From: Xanthobacter sp. NM-59
GTDB taxonomy: Bacteria > Pseudomonadota > Alphaproteobacteria > Rhizobiales > Xanthobacteraceae
Reading direction: 5' to 3'
Assembly (NCBI RefSeq): GCF_021401125.1
Contig: NZ_JACBFQ010000001.1
Location: 1,094,443 to 1,158,442 of the forward strand
Length of the DNA: 64,000 bases
The notes under the pieces are model-generated. The model worked only from the letters and a program-made list of their open reading frames with translations, was not told the DNA's origin and did not search any database. How positions within the stretch are numbered: position 1 is the stretch's first letter; every line of letters begins with the position of its first letter. This document shows positions 8,053 to 16,186 of this stretch, one piece after another. Made by a program: the position numbers and the translations under genes.

Positions 8053-8072
8053 GTTCATACATTCGTTCATAC
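8053..8072 (+). promoter_or_regulatory. Direct repeat upstream of the antitoxin gene
   Basis: GTTCATAC occurs at 8053-8060 and again at 8065-8072, a 12-bp period, ending 16 bp before the antitoxin start. AbrB-type antitoxins commonly bind such repeats to repress their own operon. The spacing between the two GTTC blocks is 8 bases, so this is not the 7-base-spaced LexA box of alphaproteobacteria. Confidence 0.4.
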
Positions 8073-8088
8073 AGAAGGGAGCATAGTC

Positions 8089-8313
8089 ATGGTTGCGCTG
8101 AAGCTTGGAAAGATCGGCAACTCGGTGGGCGCGGTGCTGCCCAAGGAGGTGCTGGCGCGCCTCAAGGTGGGCCAGGGCGACACCCTCTATCTGACCGAGA
8201 CCCCGGACGGCTACCACCTGTCGCCCTACGAGCCCGAGTTCGAGGCGCAGATGGAGGAAGCCCGCAAGATCATGAAGAAGCGCCGCAACGTGCTGCGTGA
8301 ACTTGCGAAATGA
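8089..8313 (+). CDS. AbrB/MazE-type antitoxin of a Doc system
   Basis: The 74-residue protein begins MVALKLGKIGNSVGAVLPKE, the swapped-hairpin AbrB/SpoVT DNA-binding domain, and ends in a charged helix (EEARKIMKKRRNVLRELAK) that would wrap the toxin. The ATG at 8089 follows AAGGGA and removes an upstream extension. It overlaps the Doc gene by four bases (ATGA at 8310), the usual antitoxin-first arrangement. Such antitoxins neutralise the toxin and repress the operon. Pairing of an AbrB-type antitoxin with Doc is common, though the classical P1 partner is Phd. Confidence 0.85.
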   Translation: MVALKLGKIGNSVGAVLPKEVLARLKVGQGDTLYLTETPDGYHLSPYEPEFEAQMEEARKIMKKRRNVLRELAK

Positions 8314-8750
8314 GCGGGCACCATCGGGGCGAGCCGCGCTGGGTGAGCAAAGCCGTCGTTTTGGCTGTTCATGACGCCCAGCTTGCAGAGCATGGCGGCG
8401 GCCGGGGCGTACGGGACGAAGGGTTGCTGGAGACAGCTCTCGATCGCCCGAAGAACCGTTACCACTACATGCAGCCGGACGAGGCCGTCGGAGCGCCGGT
8501 GTCCACCTCCGACATGGCGGCCCTGGCCGCCGCCTATGCCTATGGCATCGCCAAGAACCACCCCTTCGTGGATGGCAACAAGCGCACCTCCTTCGTGGTG
8601 TGCGAGCTGTTCCTGGCCCTCAACGGCTATGAACTCGCCATGGACGACGCCACGGCAGTGACCACCTGGCTGGCGCTGGCCGCGAGCGAACTGAGCGAAG
8701 ACGAACTGGCGGACAGGATCGCGGCATTGATCCAAAAGGCAGCGGATTGA
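8310..8750 (+). CDS. doc: Doc-family toxin (Fic fold kinase)
   Basis: The 146-residue protein has the Fic/Doc motif HPFVDGNKRT at residues 84-93. Doc phosphorylates elongation factor Tu and halts translation; canonical Fic enzymes add AMP instead. Doc-type motifs carry K where Fic proteins have G in the last part of HPFx(D/E)GNK/GR, and the lysine here (GNKRT) favours Doc. Its start overlaps the antitoxin stop. The module may stabilise the surrounding island or act in abortive defence. Confidence 0.85.
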   Translation: MSGHHRGEPRWVSKAVVLAVHDAQLAEHGGGRGVRDEGLLETALDRPKNRYHYMQPDEAVGAPVSTSDMAALAAAYAYGIAKNHPFVDGNKRTSFVVCELFLALNGYELAMDDATAVTTWLALAASELSEDELADRIAALIQKAAD

Positions 8751-9018
8751 AAACTCAGGGCCACGGCGGGTTCATACCCTGAAGAGGTGCCGTGTATTTC
8801 GGCCCCAGGCCCCTCTTTATATGACGTGAGCCGAAGCACTCCCGCCCGGCAGCGTCTCATCCCTGGCCTGGGTCCCTCTGCCTCAAGACCAACAACAGAC
8901 CTCTTTCTTCCCATCTCTTCTACTCCAGCGGCTTCTTCCGCTGGGCTCTTCTCTCGACCTTCTCCGTAAAGCCACCCAGGCCGGGATGAGGCGCTCTTCT
9001 CACGCGAGAGGTCGTCTC

Positions 9019-9534
9019 ATGTTCCCGCACGTTTCCGCCACCGGCCAGCACCAGCTTCTCGTCCGCCACCGCCGCCTGATCCACGCCCCGTCCGAGGCCA
9101 TCATCCGGGCGTGGTGCAATCCGGCCCTCTTCATCAAGCTCCACGCGGCCGAGCCCGACATGGGCGTCGAGTTCAGCCTCAACCCGACGGACAAGCACCA
9201 CGCCTCCGTCGCCCTCGGCAGGCCACACGACGATATCCAGGAGCGGTTGCCCCTCTGCATGAGCTATCAACCGAGCGGCCCCAGCGACGAGCGGCATGTC
9301 GCAGGTCCGACCGATGACCCCTACGCGATGCGTCTCGGCCTCACCCTGTCGCCGACGCTTCATCTTGCGGCGGGCACACACGCGGCCTCCGCCACCTCAA
9401 GAACATCCTGCACCCTGTCGCTCTCCGTCGCGGAAGGCGAGGTTTATGAAAACTGGGCATGGCCGCTGCTGAACGACGCCCTGCAGTTGCTCACTGATGC
9501 TTTGGGACGGGAAGCGACAACCGTCTGTGTGTAA
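9019..9534 (+). CDS. Hypothetical protein (171 aa)
   Basis: A frame of 172 codons from ATG 9019 (MFPHVSATGQHQLLVRHRRL) to TAA, with a codon pattern consistent with coding in this GC-rich genome. No motif, signal peptide or membrane segment is evident. It follows the toxin gene after a 268-bp gap and precedes the convergent helicase. I do not recognise a family. An antisense frame also covers this interval, so coding status is moderate. Confidence 0.4.
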   Translation: MFPHVSATGQHQLLVRHRRLIHAPSEAIIRAWCNPALFIKLHAAEPDMGVEFSLNPTDKHHASVALGRPHDDIQERLPLCMSYQPSGPSDERHVAGPTDDPYAMRLGLTLSPTLHLAAGTHAASATSRTSCTLSLSVAEGEVYENWAWPLLNDALQLLTDALGREATTVCV

Positions 9535-9840
9535 GCCCCGGTAAATACTTGTTGCACTCCAAGACTCATTGGTTTGCGGAGCTGGGGTACTTGAAACCTC
9601 ACCTTGCCTCCCATTTTGGGCGTTCAGCCTCATCGACCGACATGCGTCGTTGTGGACGGTTGCATGACACCAACAACAGACGTTACGCGACGCCACGCCT
9701 GCCGTTGGGCGCACAAGCCCGATATGAAAAATCATGCGCGCATCTATCGTCCTAGCTGGGCCAGAAACGATGAAGATGGGCACTATTCTTACGTTAAGCT
9801 ATCTGGGGCGCACTACTGCTCCCGTAGCTCATGCCCGCAC
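9535..9840. other. Gap between convergent genes
   Basis: About 300 bp at the shared downstream end of the 9019 gene and the leftward helicase. I see no gene, no convincing terminator hairpin and no repeat in it. Its composition is less GC-rich than the surrounding genes. Confidence 0.4.
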
Positions 9841-12369
9841 TTAACGCCGAGTCAGCTGTTTAATCATGGTTTGCGGATCGAGGCGCTCGAAGATAGCCTC
9901 GATGTCCCAACGGTGGTTTTCGGTTTCCTTGGCAATGGCGATGGCCCGCTCCACCGGAGTGTGTTTGCGGAGATCCTCAATCAGCGCCAGCAGCTCGTTG
10001 AGCAAGGCAGCTAACGCCGACGGCCGGCACAGGCTCATGTTCGCTGAGGGGTTGGCCGTGGCGTGCACCTTCCCCGCCGGTCCGACATAGACGAGTCCCA
10101 GGATTTTGTGATCTGGATAGGTCTGCGCCATCCATTCGAGATGGTCATGGCCCTGCGACACTTCCTTTTTGAAATAGGTCGCGGGATCGTTCTTGTCTGT
10201 TTTAAGCTCGAACCCGAGCTGGCGTGGGTTCACATCGTCACGCCAGAGGACGTCGGGTCCGGTTCCCTCGTCATTGTCGGGTCTAGTGGCGGTGAAGCCG
10301 AACAGCTCGCCGAGCACGCGGACGCCCGCTTCTGCCTGCTTGGGATCACCGTCGTTGATCAGTGCGAGGGTCTGCGCGAGCTTTTCCACCTCCGCTTCGA
10401 ACTTGTTGCCGTGGCTGTAACGCTGCAGGCTTTGCATCGAACGCCCGAACGCATTCAGCTCGGGGATATCTTTTTCGCCGGCCTTGGGCGTCGGGCGCGG
10501 CAAGATCATAGCATTGCCGAGGCGGCGCATGGCGTGACCATAGACGGCGCGCGCCGCTTCCTTGTCGCCCTCGCGCTCGAAGGCGGCGCCAAGCCACAAC
10601 GCATGCCATCCACCGAGCGGCGTGTCGTGCTGCGCCGTCGTGTCAACGGTTTTCTCCAGCTCCCTCCGGGCGCTCGTCGGATCGTCGTTCCACATCGCTG
10701 CGGCGTATTTGGCTTCGCTGAGCGCCGCCGCGATCATAAAGGGTTCAGCCACATTGTGCCGGGCAAGCTGATCTTGGTCGAGTTCGGCGAGCTTCACCTC
10801 GCGCTGATAATAGTCGAGCCACCCTTCGTCGCGTCCGAGCACGCGCTCGATCAGTGCGATTGCCTGCTTGCCGCTATTGATACCGAATGCCTCCTGAACC
10901 TCGCGCCCGATCAGCACTTGCTTCTGCAGAAGCGGCGGCAGCAGCGCGAGGTTTCGGTCGTTGCCGAGCCATTTGTCGAGGTCGTTGCCTTGGACGAGAA
11001 AGGCGCCATAGTCGTTGCGGCCGCGATTAATCCGGCCGAACAGTTGCGCGAGCCGGTTGGCGATGCGCACTGCGTGGACGTTGTTCATCCTCAGGAACTC
11101 CCACTGGTAGCGCTCCAACAGCGAGGTTCCCGACGGCAGGCCCTCCATGATCATGATCCGACAGGTGTCGTGCGGCAGGTCGATGCCATCGACCCGAGAG
11201 ACCAGCATGAAGGCACCATCGTCGGCCTTGCGGAACGCATCGAGTTGGTCCGAGAAATTCTCCCGCGCCGGCGGCTCGGCCACCTTCGCCCAAGACTTAG
11301 CCCGCGCGTAGTCCGGAATGGCGATCACGACCTTCTGCGTCTCGACCAGCTTTTCCGCGAAGTCCGGACCGAAGCCGCCCTTCACCTTGCGCCCACTGAC
11401 GATCAGCCGTTCGCCGTTGCCGGCATCGTTCGACGGGGTGATCGTCACGTTCGGCTTGCGGCCGAACGCACGAATGAAATCGGTCTGGCTCTGCAGCGTC
11501 GCCGAGAGATAAACGCGCCGCACCTTCTGCTGGAAGATGTCGAGCGCCAGCGACGGTAGGAACGGCGGGGTCAACTCGAACGCGCCGCGGGTGAACACCG
11601 CAGCGCACGCATTGATCCGGTCTTCGAGCCAAGCGAACGGATAGGTCAGGTCATCATGATCCTTGATCCCATGTCGCAGCAGGATCTCGAGCAGACGTTC
11701 GCTGCGCTCGTAAAGGCCATTCGGAGCGACGAACGCGGTCGAATCCCGCGATAAGTCAAGCGCATCGCGGAAACGCCCCGCAATGCCGAGTTCCTGGAAG
11801 TGTGGCTTGAACAGCTCGGCGATCTGTTTGAACATTTCCTCATGAGCGTATACGTCGACGCGCAGAGTGAACGCGTCGCGCAGCAGGCTCTCGGCGACAT
11901 GAGCGTCGTCAAAGATGATAGCCTTCGGGAAGAAACGATTGAGCAGCGCGCTGTGCCCGTTGAACAGCGCCGCATAGGTTGTGATGCAGAACGCCTTGCC
12001 CATCTCGAACAAGTCGTTTGAGAATTTGCGGCGCACGCGGATCGAATGGTCGATGCCGATGCGATCCGCTTCCTCCGACGTCTGTCGCACCAGATCTATA
12101 GTTGAACAGGCATACAGAACATTCTGCAAACCCTCGTTGACAAGGCTCTGCGCTATCAGAAGGCCGACAATTGTCTTACCGGCCCCAGTGTTGAGCGAGA
12201 CCAGTACGTCCTGCTGGCCTCGGGCGGTATGCCACTCTGTGAGCGCCTTGTCTTGGCCACGCCATAGATCATTGAATGTGCCGGACAAGCTCGGCAGCGT
12301 CTCGAAAATCCGGATCGGATCGATCGGCGCCTGCGCCTTCTTCGCTCTGCCAAGCTTAGAGAAGTCCAT
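9841..12369 (-). CDS. Superfamily 2 helicase fused to a PD-(D/E)XK-like domain
   Basis: The 842-residue protein starts MDFSKLGRAKK with GAGGGAAAT just upstream; a longer frame to 12516 lacks a ribosome binding site. Helicase motifs appear in order: NTGAGKT (Walker A, about 60-66), FDDAH (153-157, a DEAH variant), LSATL (motif III) and FGRINRGR (motif VI). A middle region of helical repeats follows. Near the C-terminus, GTGPDVLW and then GFELKTDKND supply the D and E-x-K of a nuclease fold. A helicase-nuclease fusion suggests DNA translocation with cleavage, as in many phage-defence proteins. It is the last gene of a leftward run starting at 14771. No named system has exactly this set as far as I can tell. 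Confidence 0.75.
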   Translation of the reverse strand: MDFSKLGRAKKAQAPIDPIRIFETLPSLSGTFNDLWRGQDKALTEWHTARGQQDVLVSLNTGAGKTIVGLLIAQSLVNEGLQNVLYACSTIDLVRQTSEEADRIGIDHSIRVRRKFSNDLFEMGKAFCITTYAALFNGHSALLNRFFPKAIIFDDAHVAESLLRDAFTLRVDVYAHEEMFKQIAELFKPHFQELGIAGRFRDALDLSRDSTAFVAPNGLYERSERLLEILLRHGIKDHDDLTYPFAWLEDRINACAAVFTRGAFELTPPFLPSLALDIFQQKVRRVYLSATLQSQTDFIRAFGRKPNVTITPSNDAGNGERLIVSGRKVKGGFGPDFAEKLVETQKVVIAIPDYARAKSWAKVAEPPARENFSDQLDAFRKADDGAFMLVSRVDGIDLPHDTCRIMIMEGLPSGTSLLERYQWEFLRMNNVHAVRIANRLAQLFGRINRGRNDYGAFLVQGNDLDKWLGNDRNLALLPPLLQKQVLIGREVQEAFGINSGKQAIALIERVLGRDEGWLDYYQREVKLAELDQDQLARHNVAEPFMIAAALSEAKYAAAMWNDDPTSARRELEKTVDTTAQHDTPLGGWHALWLGAAFEREGDKEAARAVYGHAMRRLGNAMILPRPTPKAGEKDIPELNAFGRSMQSLQRYSHGNKFEAEVEKLAQTLALINDGDPKQAEAGVRVLGELFGFTATRPDNDEGTGPDVLWRDDVNPRQLGFELKTDKNDPATYFKKEVSQGHDHLEWMAQTYPDHKILGLVYVGPAGKVHATANPSANMSLCRPSALAALLNELLALIEDLRKHTPVERAIAIAKETENHRWDIEAIFERLDPQTMIKQLTRR

Positions 12370-12506
12370 CAATTTCCCTCGCCAGCTTAGAAAACAAGGC
12401 CTCTTAATGAAGAGACTGTGATACTTATTCGCATTTACGGGCCACCTCAATGAGGTCGACACCGTCGCGGCAAGATCCGCCCAATTTCGAGGCATCCAGG
12501 ACGCTG

Positions 12507-12543
12507 GCTGGAACACGGCGGCGCTTAACCGCCGTGTTCCAGC
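12507..12543. terminator. Perfect 15-bp hairpin between beta-family and helicase genes
   Basis: GCTGGAACACGGCGG at 12507-12521 pairs perfectly with 12529-12543 across a 7-base loop. It starts 19 bp after the stop of the beta-family gene on the minus strand and 138 bp before the helicase start. No T-run follows on either strand, so it may be a weak terminator, an attenuator or an RNA-stabilising structure that sets the helicase level relative to the upstream genes. Confidence 0.5.
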
Positions 12544-12561
12544 AGGATGGGCTAGCCATGA

Positions 12562-13647
12562 CTAGAAGTCGTCGTCTCGCCAAACCTCGTCCAGCGCAGC
12601 TGGCGGAGGCAGATGCCCATAGAACGCTTGCCGGTGCAGGTGAATATTGATCCGTGCGGCATACATCTTAGGCATGCTATCGATCGCGAAGGCTTGCCCT
12701 GCGGCGGTTCCCTCAATGAGCTGCTCACCCCATATTCCAAGGCCTCCAGACCAGTATTTGCTGCCAGTGATTCTGATTGCTGCGGCCTGAAATTCCACGC
12801 TTTCAGCTTGATCTCGAGCAAAAACCCACGAGTTATCTGTTGGATAATCTATTCTATTCTTTGGCTGACTCGCATGCTGATAGCTTCTGGGTCTTGTGGT
12901 TCCCCAGTCCCCGTACACGATTCTTGGACGGTTGGTGGCACGTCGGATTTCGGCGATTAGCTCGCGATTGGAAAATCCTTCCTCCTCCGCCCCGTCATAA
13001 GGGGTGAAGTCTCTGGGAAAGGAAGTGCAAGAAATCGCGAGCGGGATTGTCGGCGGGATATCCGAGAAAAACGTAGTAATATAACCACTCGCGATCGCCA
13101 CCACCATAAGTGGATTTTTGATCCAACCAAATTCAAGAACTATAGTATAATCTGAGGCGCCTTCCTCTGCCAGCTCTGCCGCCAGCGCAGGCATCCACTG
13201 CGGAAAGCCTGATCCAACATCCTCTGCAAGGTTCACCCTGATGCAAAATGTCCGATTATTCTCGCGTGCCCATGTGATCTGATCGCGTACCCTCTCAATC
13301 GGCTGCTGAGCCATCAACAAGCAGGGATTTGCGTTCGGATAGTTCGACAAGAGCTTCCACCACGCGTCAAGGTCTGCTGGCTTCTGCGCCAGCCGCTCCC
13401 AAAGTTCCTTGGCTTCGTTGTGATTATCGATGATGCGATAGTATGTGTCTACGTCGATGAAGTATGGGCGAGAGGGGTATGATTTTTCAAATTTGTCGAG
13501 CGCTCGGGACAAGGGTGTCGTTGCCAGCCAAGGAGCTAGCAACACAAGCGGAGTCAACCGATCTTTAGCGCTGCCCGGCAGCTCCTTCAGTCCGCTCAGC
13601 TCAGCAGGACGAATGCCTAGTGTGACCAAGTATTCTTGAACATCCAT
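12562..13647 (-). CDS. Beta-family protein (phage beta-protein-like, TIM-barrel-type)
   Basis: The 361-residue protein resembles the group annotated as beta family protein (PF14350). It shows alternating strand/helix segments such as YTIVLEFGWI and RTFCIRVNLAED, the conserved region RPRIVYGDWGTTRPR, and a late aromatic stretch, SKYWSGGLGIWGEQ. The biochemical role of the family is not established. These genes usually occur in genomic islands next to an ImmA/IrrE-type metallopeptidase, as here: the peptidase gene ends 14 bp upstream. GC content is lower than in the chromosomal genes on the right, consistent with transfer. Family assignment is from memory of its pattern and needs a profile search. 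Confidence 0.6.
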   Translation of the reverse strand: MDVQEYLVTLGIRPAELSGLKELPGSAKDRLTPLVLLAPWLATTPLSRALDKFEKSYPSRPYFIDVDTYYRIIDNHNEAKELWERLAQKPADLDAWWKLLSNYPNANPCLLMAQQPIERVRDQITWARENNRTFCIRVNLAEDVGSGFPQWMPALAAELAEEGASDYTIVLEFGWIKNPLMVVAIASGYITTFFSDIPPTIPLAISCTSFPRDFTPYDGAEEEGFSNRELIAEIRRATNRPRIVYGDWGTTRPRSYQHASQPKNRIDYPTDNSWVFARDQAESVEFQAAAIRITGSKYWSGGLGIWGEQLIEGTAAGQAFAIDSMPKMYAARINIHLHRQAFYGHLPPPAALDEVWRDDDF

Positions 13648-13661
13648 CGCCGATCACCCCC

Positions 13662-14210
13662 TCAGGCCATCTGCAACTTGATTTCCATAGCTGCCGTGGA
13701 GACGCCAAAGCGCCGAGCGAGGTCTTCGATGATCTCGCTCGTCATCGGCCCTGAGTATTCCGCCGTTGCCTCCGCCAGTGCGGTAGAAGGGATCACCAAG
13801 TCTGACGCTAGCCTGTTGGCTTCATACTCAATGTTGGCGGGTTGCCCAGAGCGCAGCAACACATTCTCCGACCAACCGCCTTCTGCCTCAACCCGATCCT
13901 TGTGCAAAAGGAAATGCGCCAACTCATGGGCAAGGGTGAATCTCTGGCGGTGCTTCGCCTCGTGGCGGTTGATGCGAATGACAAACTCTCCGTCTTCTTG
14001 CGCGATCTGACCCGAAGTGCCACGGGGAAGTGTTGAGAGCAGGACCTTGACGCCCAGTCGCTCCGCAATTGCACCGAGCTTGACCGGGCATTCAGAGAGA
14101 TACCCGTCAATTTCAGCGCGAACCTCCGGAGCGAGGTTGAGGTATTCGCGGGAGGGCAGCCTGACCTCCCAGCCGTTTGATGTTGCCGCGTTGCTCATGC
14201 TTCGATCCAT
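13662..14210 (-). CDS. ImmA/IrrE-family zinc metallopeptidase
   Basis: The 182-residue protein carries the HExxH zinc motif as LAHELAHFLLH (H95, E96, H99), with the third ligand likely in EYEANRLASDLVIP, the usual ExxAxxFA-type region of the ImmA/IrrE family. Members cleave repressors to release phage or stress genes (ImmA for ICEBs1, IrrE/DdrO in Deinococcus). No XRE repressor is directly adjacent, so the substrate may be the neighbouring beta-family or membrane protein, or one encoded elsewhere. It sits 26 bp behind the membrane-protein gene and 14 bp before the beta-family gene, so the three are probably co-transcribed. Confidence 0.8.
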   Translation of the reverse strand: MDRSMSNAATSNGWEVRLPSREYLNLAPEVRAEIDGYLSECPVKLGAIAERLGVKVLLSTLPRGTSGQIAQEDGEFVIRINRHEAKHRQRFTLAHELAHFLLHKDRVEAEGGWSENVLLRSGQPANIEYEANRLASDLVIPSTALAEATAEYSGPMTSEIIEDLARRFGVSTAAMEIKLQMA

Positions 14211-14236
14211 GATCTCTCCCTCCGTTTTCGTCAGGC

Positions 14237-14686
14237 TTACTCGTCCTCGTCGGCGACGTACCGCTCTGCGGTTTCCAGCTCTGGGTCGGGGCCACCGCTC
14301 TGCATCCGCATTGCTACACGCTCAAGGACGGTATCGAGTTCTCCCTGCTGAGCCATTTCGCGCAGGATTTTGTGCCCAAGCTCGTCATCCATGAGGGCCG
14401 CTTGCAGCGCTACCGGGAGTTTATCGCGCACCTTGGCATTCACGTTTGACTCCAAGTCGGCAGCCATGGTCTCGGTGATTTTTCCCTCAGCAGCTTCCTT
14501 CGCTCCGTTGGCGGCCTCGTCCTTGATCTCACGCAACGTCTTGAATGCGACCAAACCGACGGCCAACGCTCCGACAGTGACGGCCAAGCCAACAGCGTCA
14601 AGGAAGATGGTCGCTATGGTGAGTAACAGGTCTACGTAATCTGCCCTCGTCGGATCTGTATGTGCTACCTGCCCAGTCTCAGGCAC
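14237..14686 (-). CDS. Membrane-anchored coiled-coil protein
   Basis: The 149-residue protein has a hydrophobic segment LTIATIFLDAVGLAVTVGAL near residues 20-50, then a charged helical region (FKTLREIKDEAANGAKEAAEG) and an acidic C-terminus. The GTG at 14686 is chosen because it overlaps the stop of the preceding 30-codon frame (GTGCCTGA), an arrangement typical of translational coupling. The longer frame to 14758 would read through that small gene. No family is recognised. As a membrane partner of a peptidase and a beta-family protein it could be a sensor or effector; that is inference. Confidence 0.55.
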   Translation of the reverse strand: MPETGQVAHTDPTRADYVDLLLTIATIFLDAVGLAVTVGALAVGLVAFKTLREIKDEAANGAKEAAEGKITETMAADLESNVNAKVRDKLPVALQAALMDDELGHKILREMAQQGELDTVLERVAMRMQSGGPDPELETAERYVADEDE

Positions 14687-14771
14687 CCCACCCAAGCCCA
14701 AATAGGATGGTAGCAGCGGCAGCGAAGCCACCGGTGATTGCGCACAGGATAGCGGCACTCACTTTACCCAT
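14679..14771 (-). CDS. 30-residue membrane peptide leading the operon
   Basis: A 30-codon frame encodes MGKVSAAILCAITGG followed by FAAAATILFGLGWGA, a single hydrophobic helix with glycine and alanine spacing. AGGAG lies 6 bases upstream of the ATG, and the stop overlaps the GTG start of the next gene by 8 bases. The good ribosome binding site, the membrane-like composition and the coupling all support a real peptide. It might be a small toxin-like or regulatory peptide, or simply a coupling leader. No homologue is recognised. Confidence 0.5.
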   Translation of the reverse strand: MGKVSAAILCAITGGFAAAATILFGLGWGA

Positions 14772-15442
14772 AAGAACTCCTGCTGCCGCGATTCGCTTTC
14801 TCGTTTCAAGCGGAAACATAACGAGAACAAAATAGAGAAAATAGTCATTTCTACATGTCGGGCGGACCTATTTGCGCGCCATAGCCGCAATCTATGTCGC
14901 CATGGCATGGCCCCATCCACGAATCTCCACTCATTCAGACAATTTGCCTGGAGACGGTAGTTAGATCTTGGTTAAAACAACCTTGACGCGCACGTGACGC
15001 CCCTCCCTCTTCGGGAGCGGTGGTCTTACAATCCGCCGGACGGGATTCGGACCGTGACTACGTGGTCCGAACGTTCACCGAGGTCTGCTTTCAGGGCTAT
15101 TTCTGGGCCAGAAGCACTCCCCGAAGCGGGCATTCCTAATGGCTGCCTCGGGTCAGCTGGAGACAAAAAAGCGCCGTGGCGGACCGCTCCGATGCATCCT
15201 TGGCTCCGCATTTCCTCTTGAACAGCATCCGAGATGCTTGGCCCGCGCGATGAGATCGTCATCGCGTGTGTTCCTGAGATTCGAGAGCACGGAAAGAAGC
15301 CCTACAGATTCAATCCGGCTGACGCCCGTCTTTGTTCGGCCAAACCCGCAGGAATCCGGTCTCGGCGCTGGGGCAGATGCTAGGGCAGGCATTTCTGCGA
15401 GACGAGACTTCCCTGAAATATCAGTCACATAAGGCAGATAGA
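14772..15442. other. Intergenic junction between the defence-type region and the satellite
   Basis: About 670 bp with no convincing gene: the frames present have no ribosome binding site and poor composition. It must carry the promoter of the leftward operon starting at 14771; an AT-rich stretch around 14810-14850 is the best place for it. It ends at the left 18-bp repeat of the satellite, so before integration this sequence would have been next to the 3' end of the tRNA-Ser gene. Confidence 0.45.
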
Positions 15443-15460
15443 GTGGCGGAGACGGAGGGA
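15443..15460 (+). repeat. Left attachment-site repeat
   Basis: These 18 bases are identical to 26466-26483, which cover the 3' end (CCA, acceptor stem and part of the T-arm) of the tRNA-Ser gene. Identity stops sharply on both sides. This is what integrase-mediated insertion into the 3' end of a tRNA gene leaves at the far end of the element. Confidence 0.8.
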
Positions 15461-15700
15461 CTGCGGAAGCCCGCACCCTCCAACAACTTAGACTGTCTAA
15501 CCAGACTCAACGGGGACGTTGAGCGAAAAGGGGATTTCCCGGAACCGTCTAACCGCGACGGCCCTCCCCTCCCCGAAAACGAAACTGCCGCCCCGACTGG
15601 CATCGGAAGCGGCAGCAAAACGGGATACCACGGCGGCGGCATCAAGGCTTTTGATAGCACGGAGCGGCCCGCCTGGGCAACGCTCCACCAATACCCGCTG

Positions 15701-16186
15701 ATGGAGTTCCGGCATTTTGACTGGCTGCGTCGGGCCGGTGTCGCGGTGGAAACCATCACGAGCCGCATGCCGATTCGTGTCGCCAAGGGCTCGGTTGCAG
15801 ATGACGGATGCTTCGACGACGCCCCCGAGGGTGCGCCCTTCCTGGTGTTCGAGGAAGCCGAAGACCTGGTGTTCTGGCAACCGCGCACCGGAGCGCTCGC
15901 GACATGGCACGGGCGGGCCTTCGCCCTTGGTGAAGGTGCCATCCTCGATCCCCTCACCTATGCCTTCGACTGCAATCTGAACCTCTACGCCAATCCGCTG
16001 GCATGGCTTCAGGCCGGCTGTGACGGGTGTGTGGTGCTGGACTGGTCGCGGGCCTTCGATCATCTCCGGCATGCCTCGCGCATCGCCGTCTCTGAAGATC
16101 TCCTGTTTCTCTATCGGCGCCACATGAAACCCGCGCGCATGCCGGAACTGTCTGTGCTGGTGACCAGAAAGGCGGTGGTCGCATGA
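15701..16186 (+). CDS. Unknown protein at the left end of the satellite
   Basis: From ATG 15701 the frame gives 161 residues starting MEFRHFDWLRRAGVAVETIT and ending ELSVLVTRKAVVA. The frame is open upstream past the left repeat to 15332, so the true start may lie somewhat earlier (for example before KTGYHGGGIKAFD), but a start left of 15443 is ruled out by the element boundary. No ribosome binding site is obvious. Its stop overlaps the Rep start by four bases (ATGA), so it is probably coupled to replication. It has no recognised domain; small proteins of this kind are often found ahead of the helicase in related elements. Confidence 0.55.
   Translation: MEFRHFDWLRRAGVAVETITSRMPIRVAKGSVADDGCFDDAPEGAPFLVFEEAEDLVFWQPRTGALATWHGRAFALGEGAILDPLTYAFDCNLNLYANPLAWLQAGCDGCVVLDWSRAFDHLRHASRIAVSEDLLFLYRRHMKPARMPELSVLVTRKAVVA

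Noticed and set aside
8053..8068. LexA box upstream of the antitoxin
   Set aside because: The two GTTC blocks are 8 bases apart, not 7; the full repeat unit GTTCATAC fits an antitoxin operator better.
15332..15700. N-terminal extension of the first satellite gene
   Set aside because: The extension crosses the left repeat, which is the element boundary, and reads as low-complexity; the start is placed at 15701 with a possible start between 15460 and 15701.
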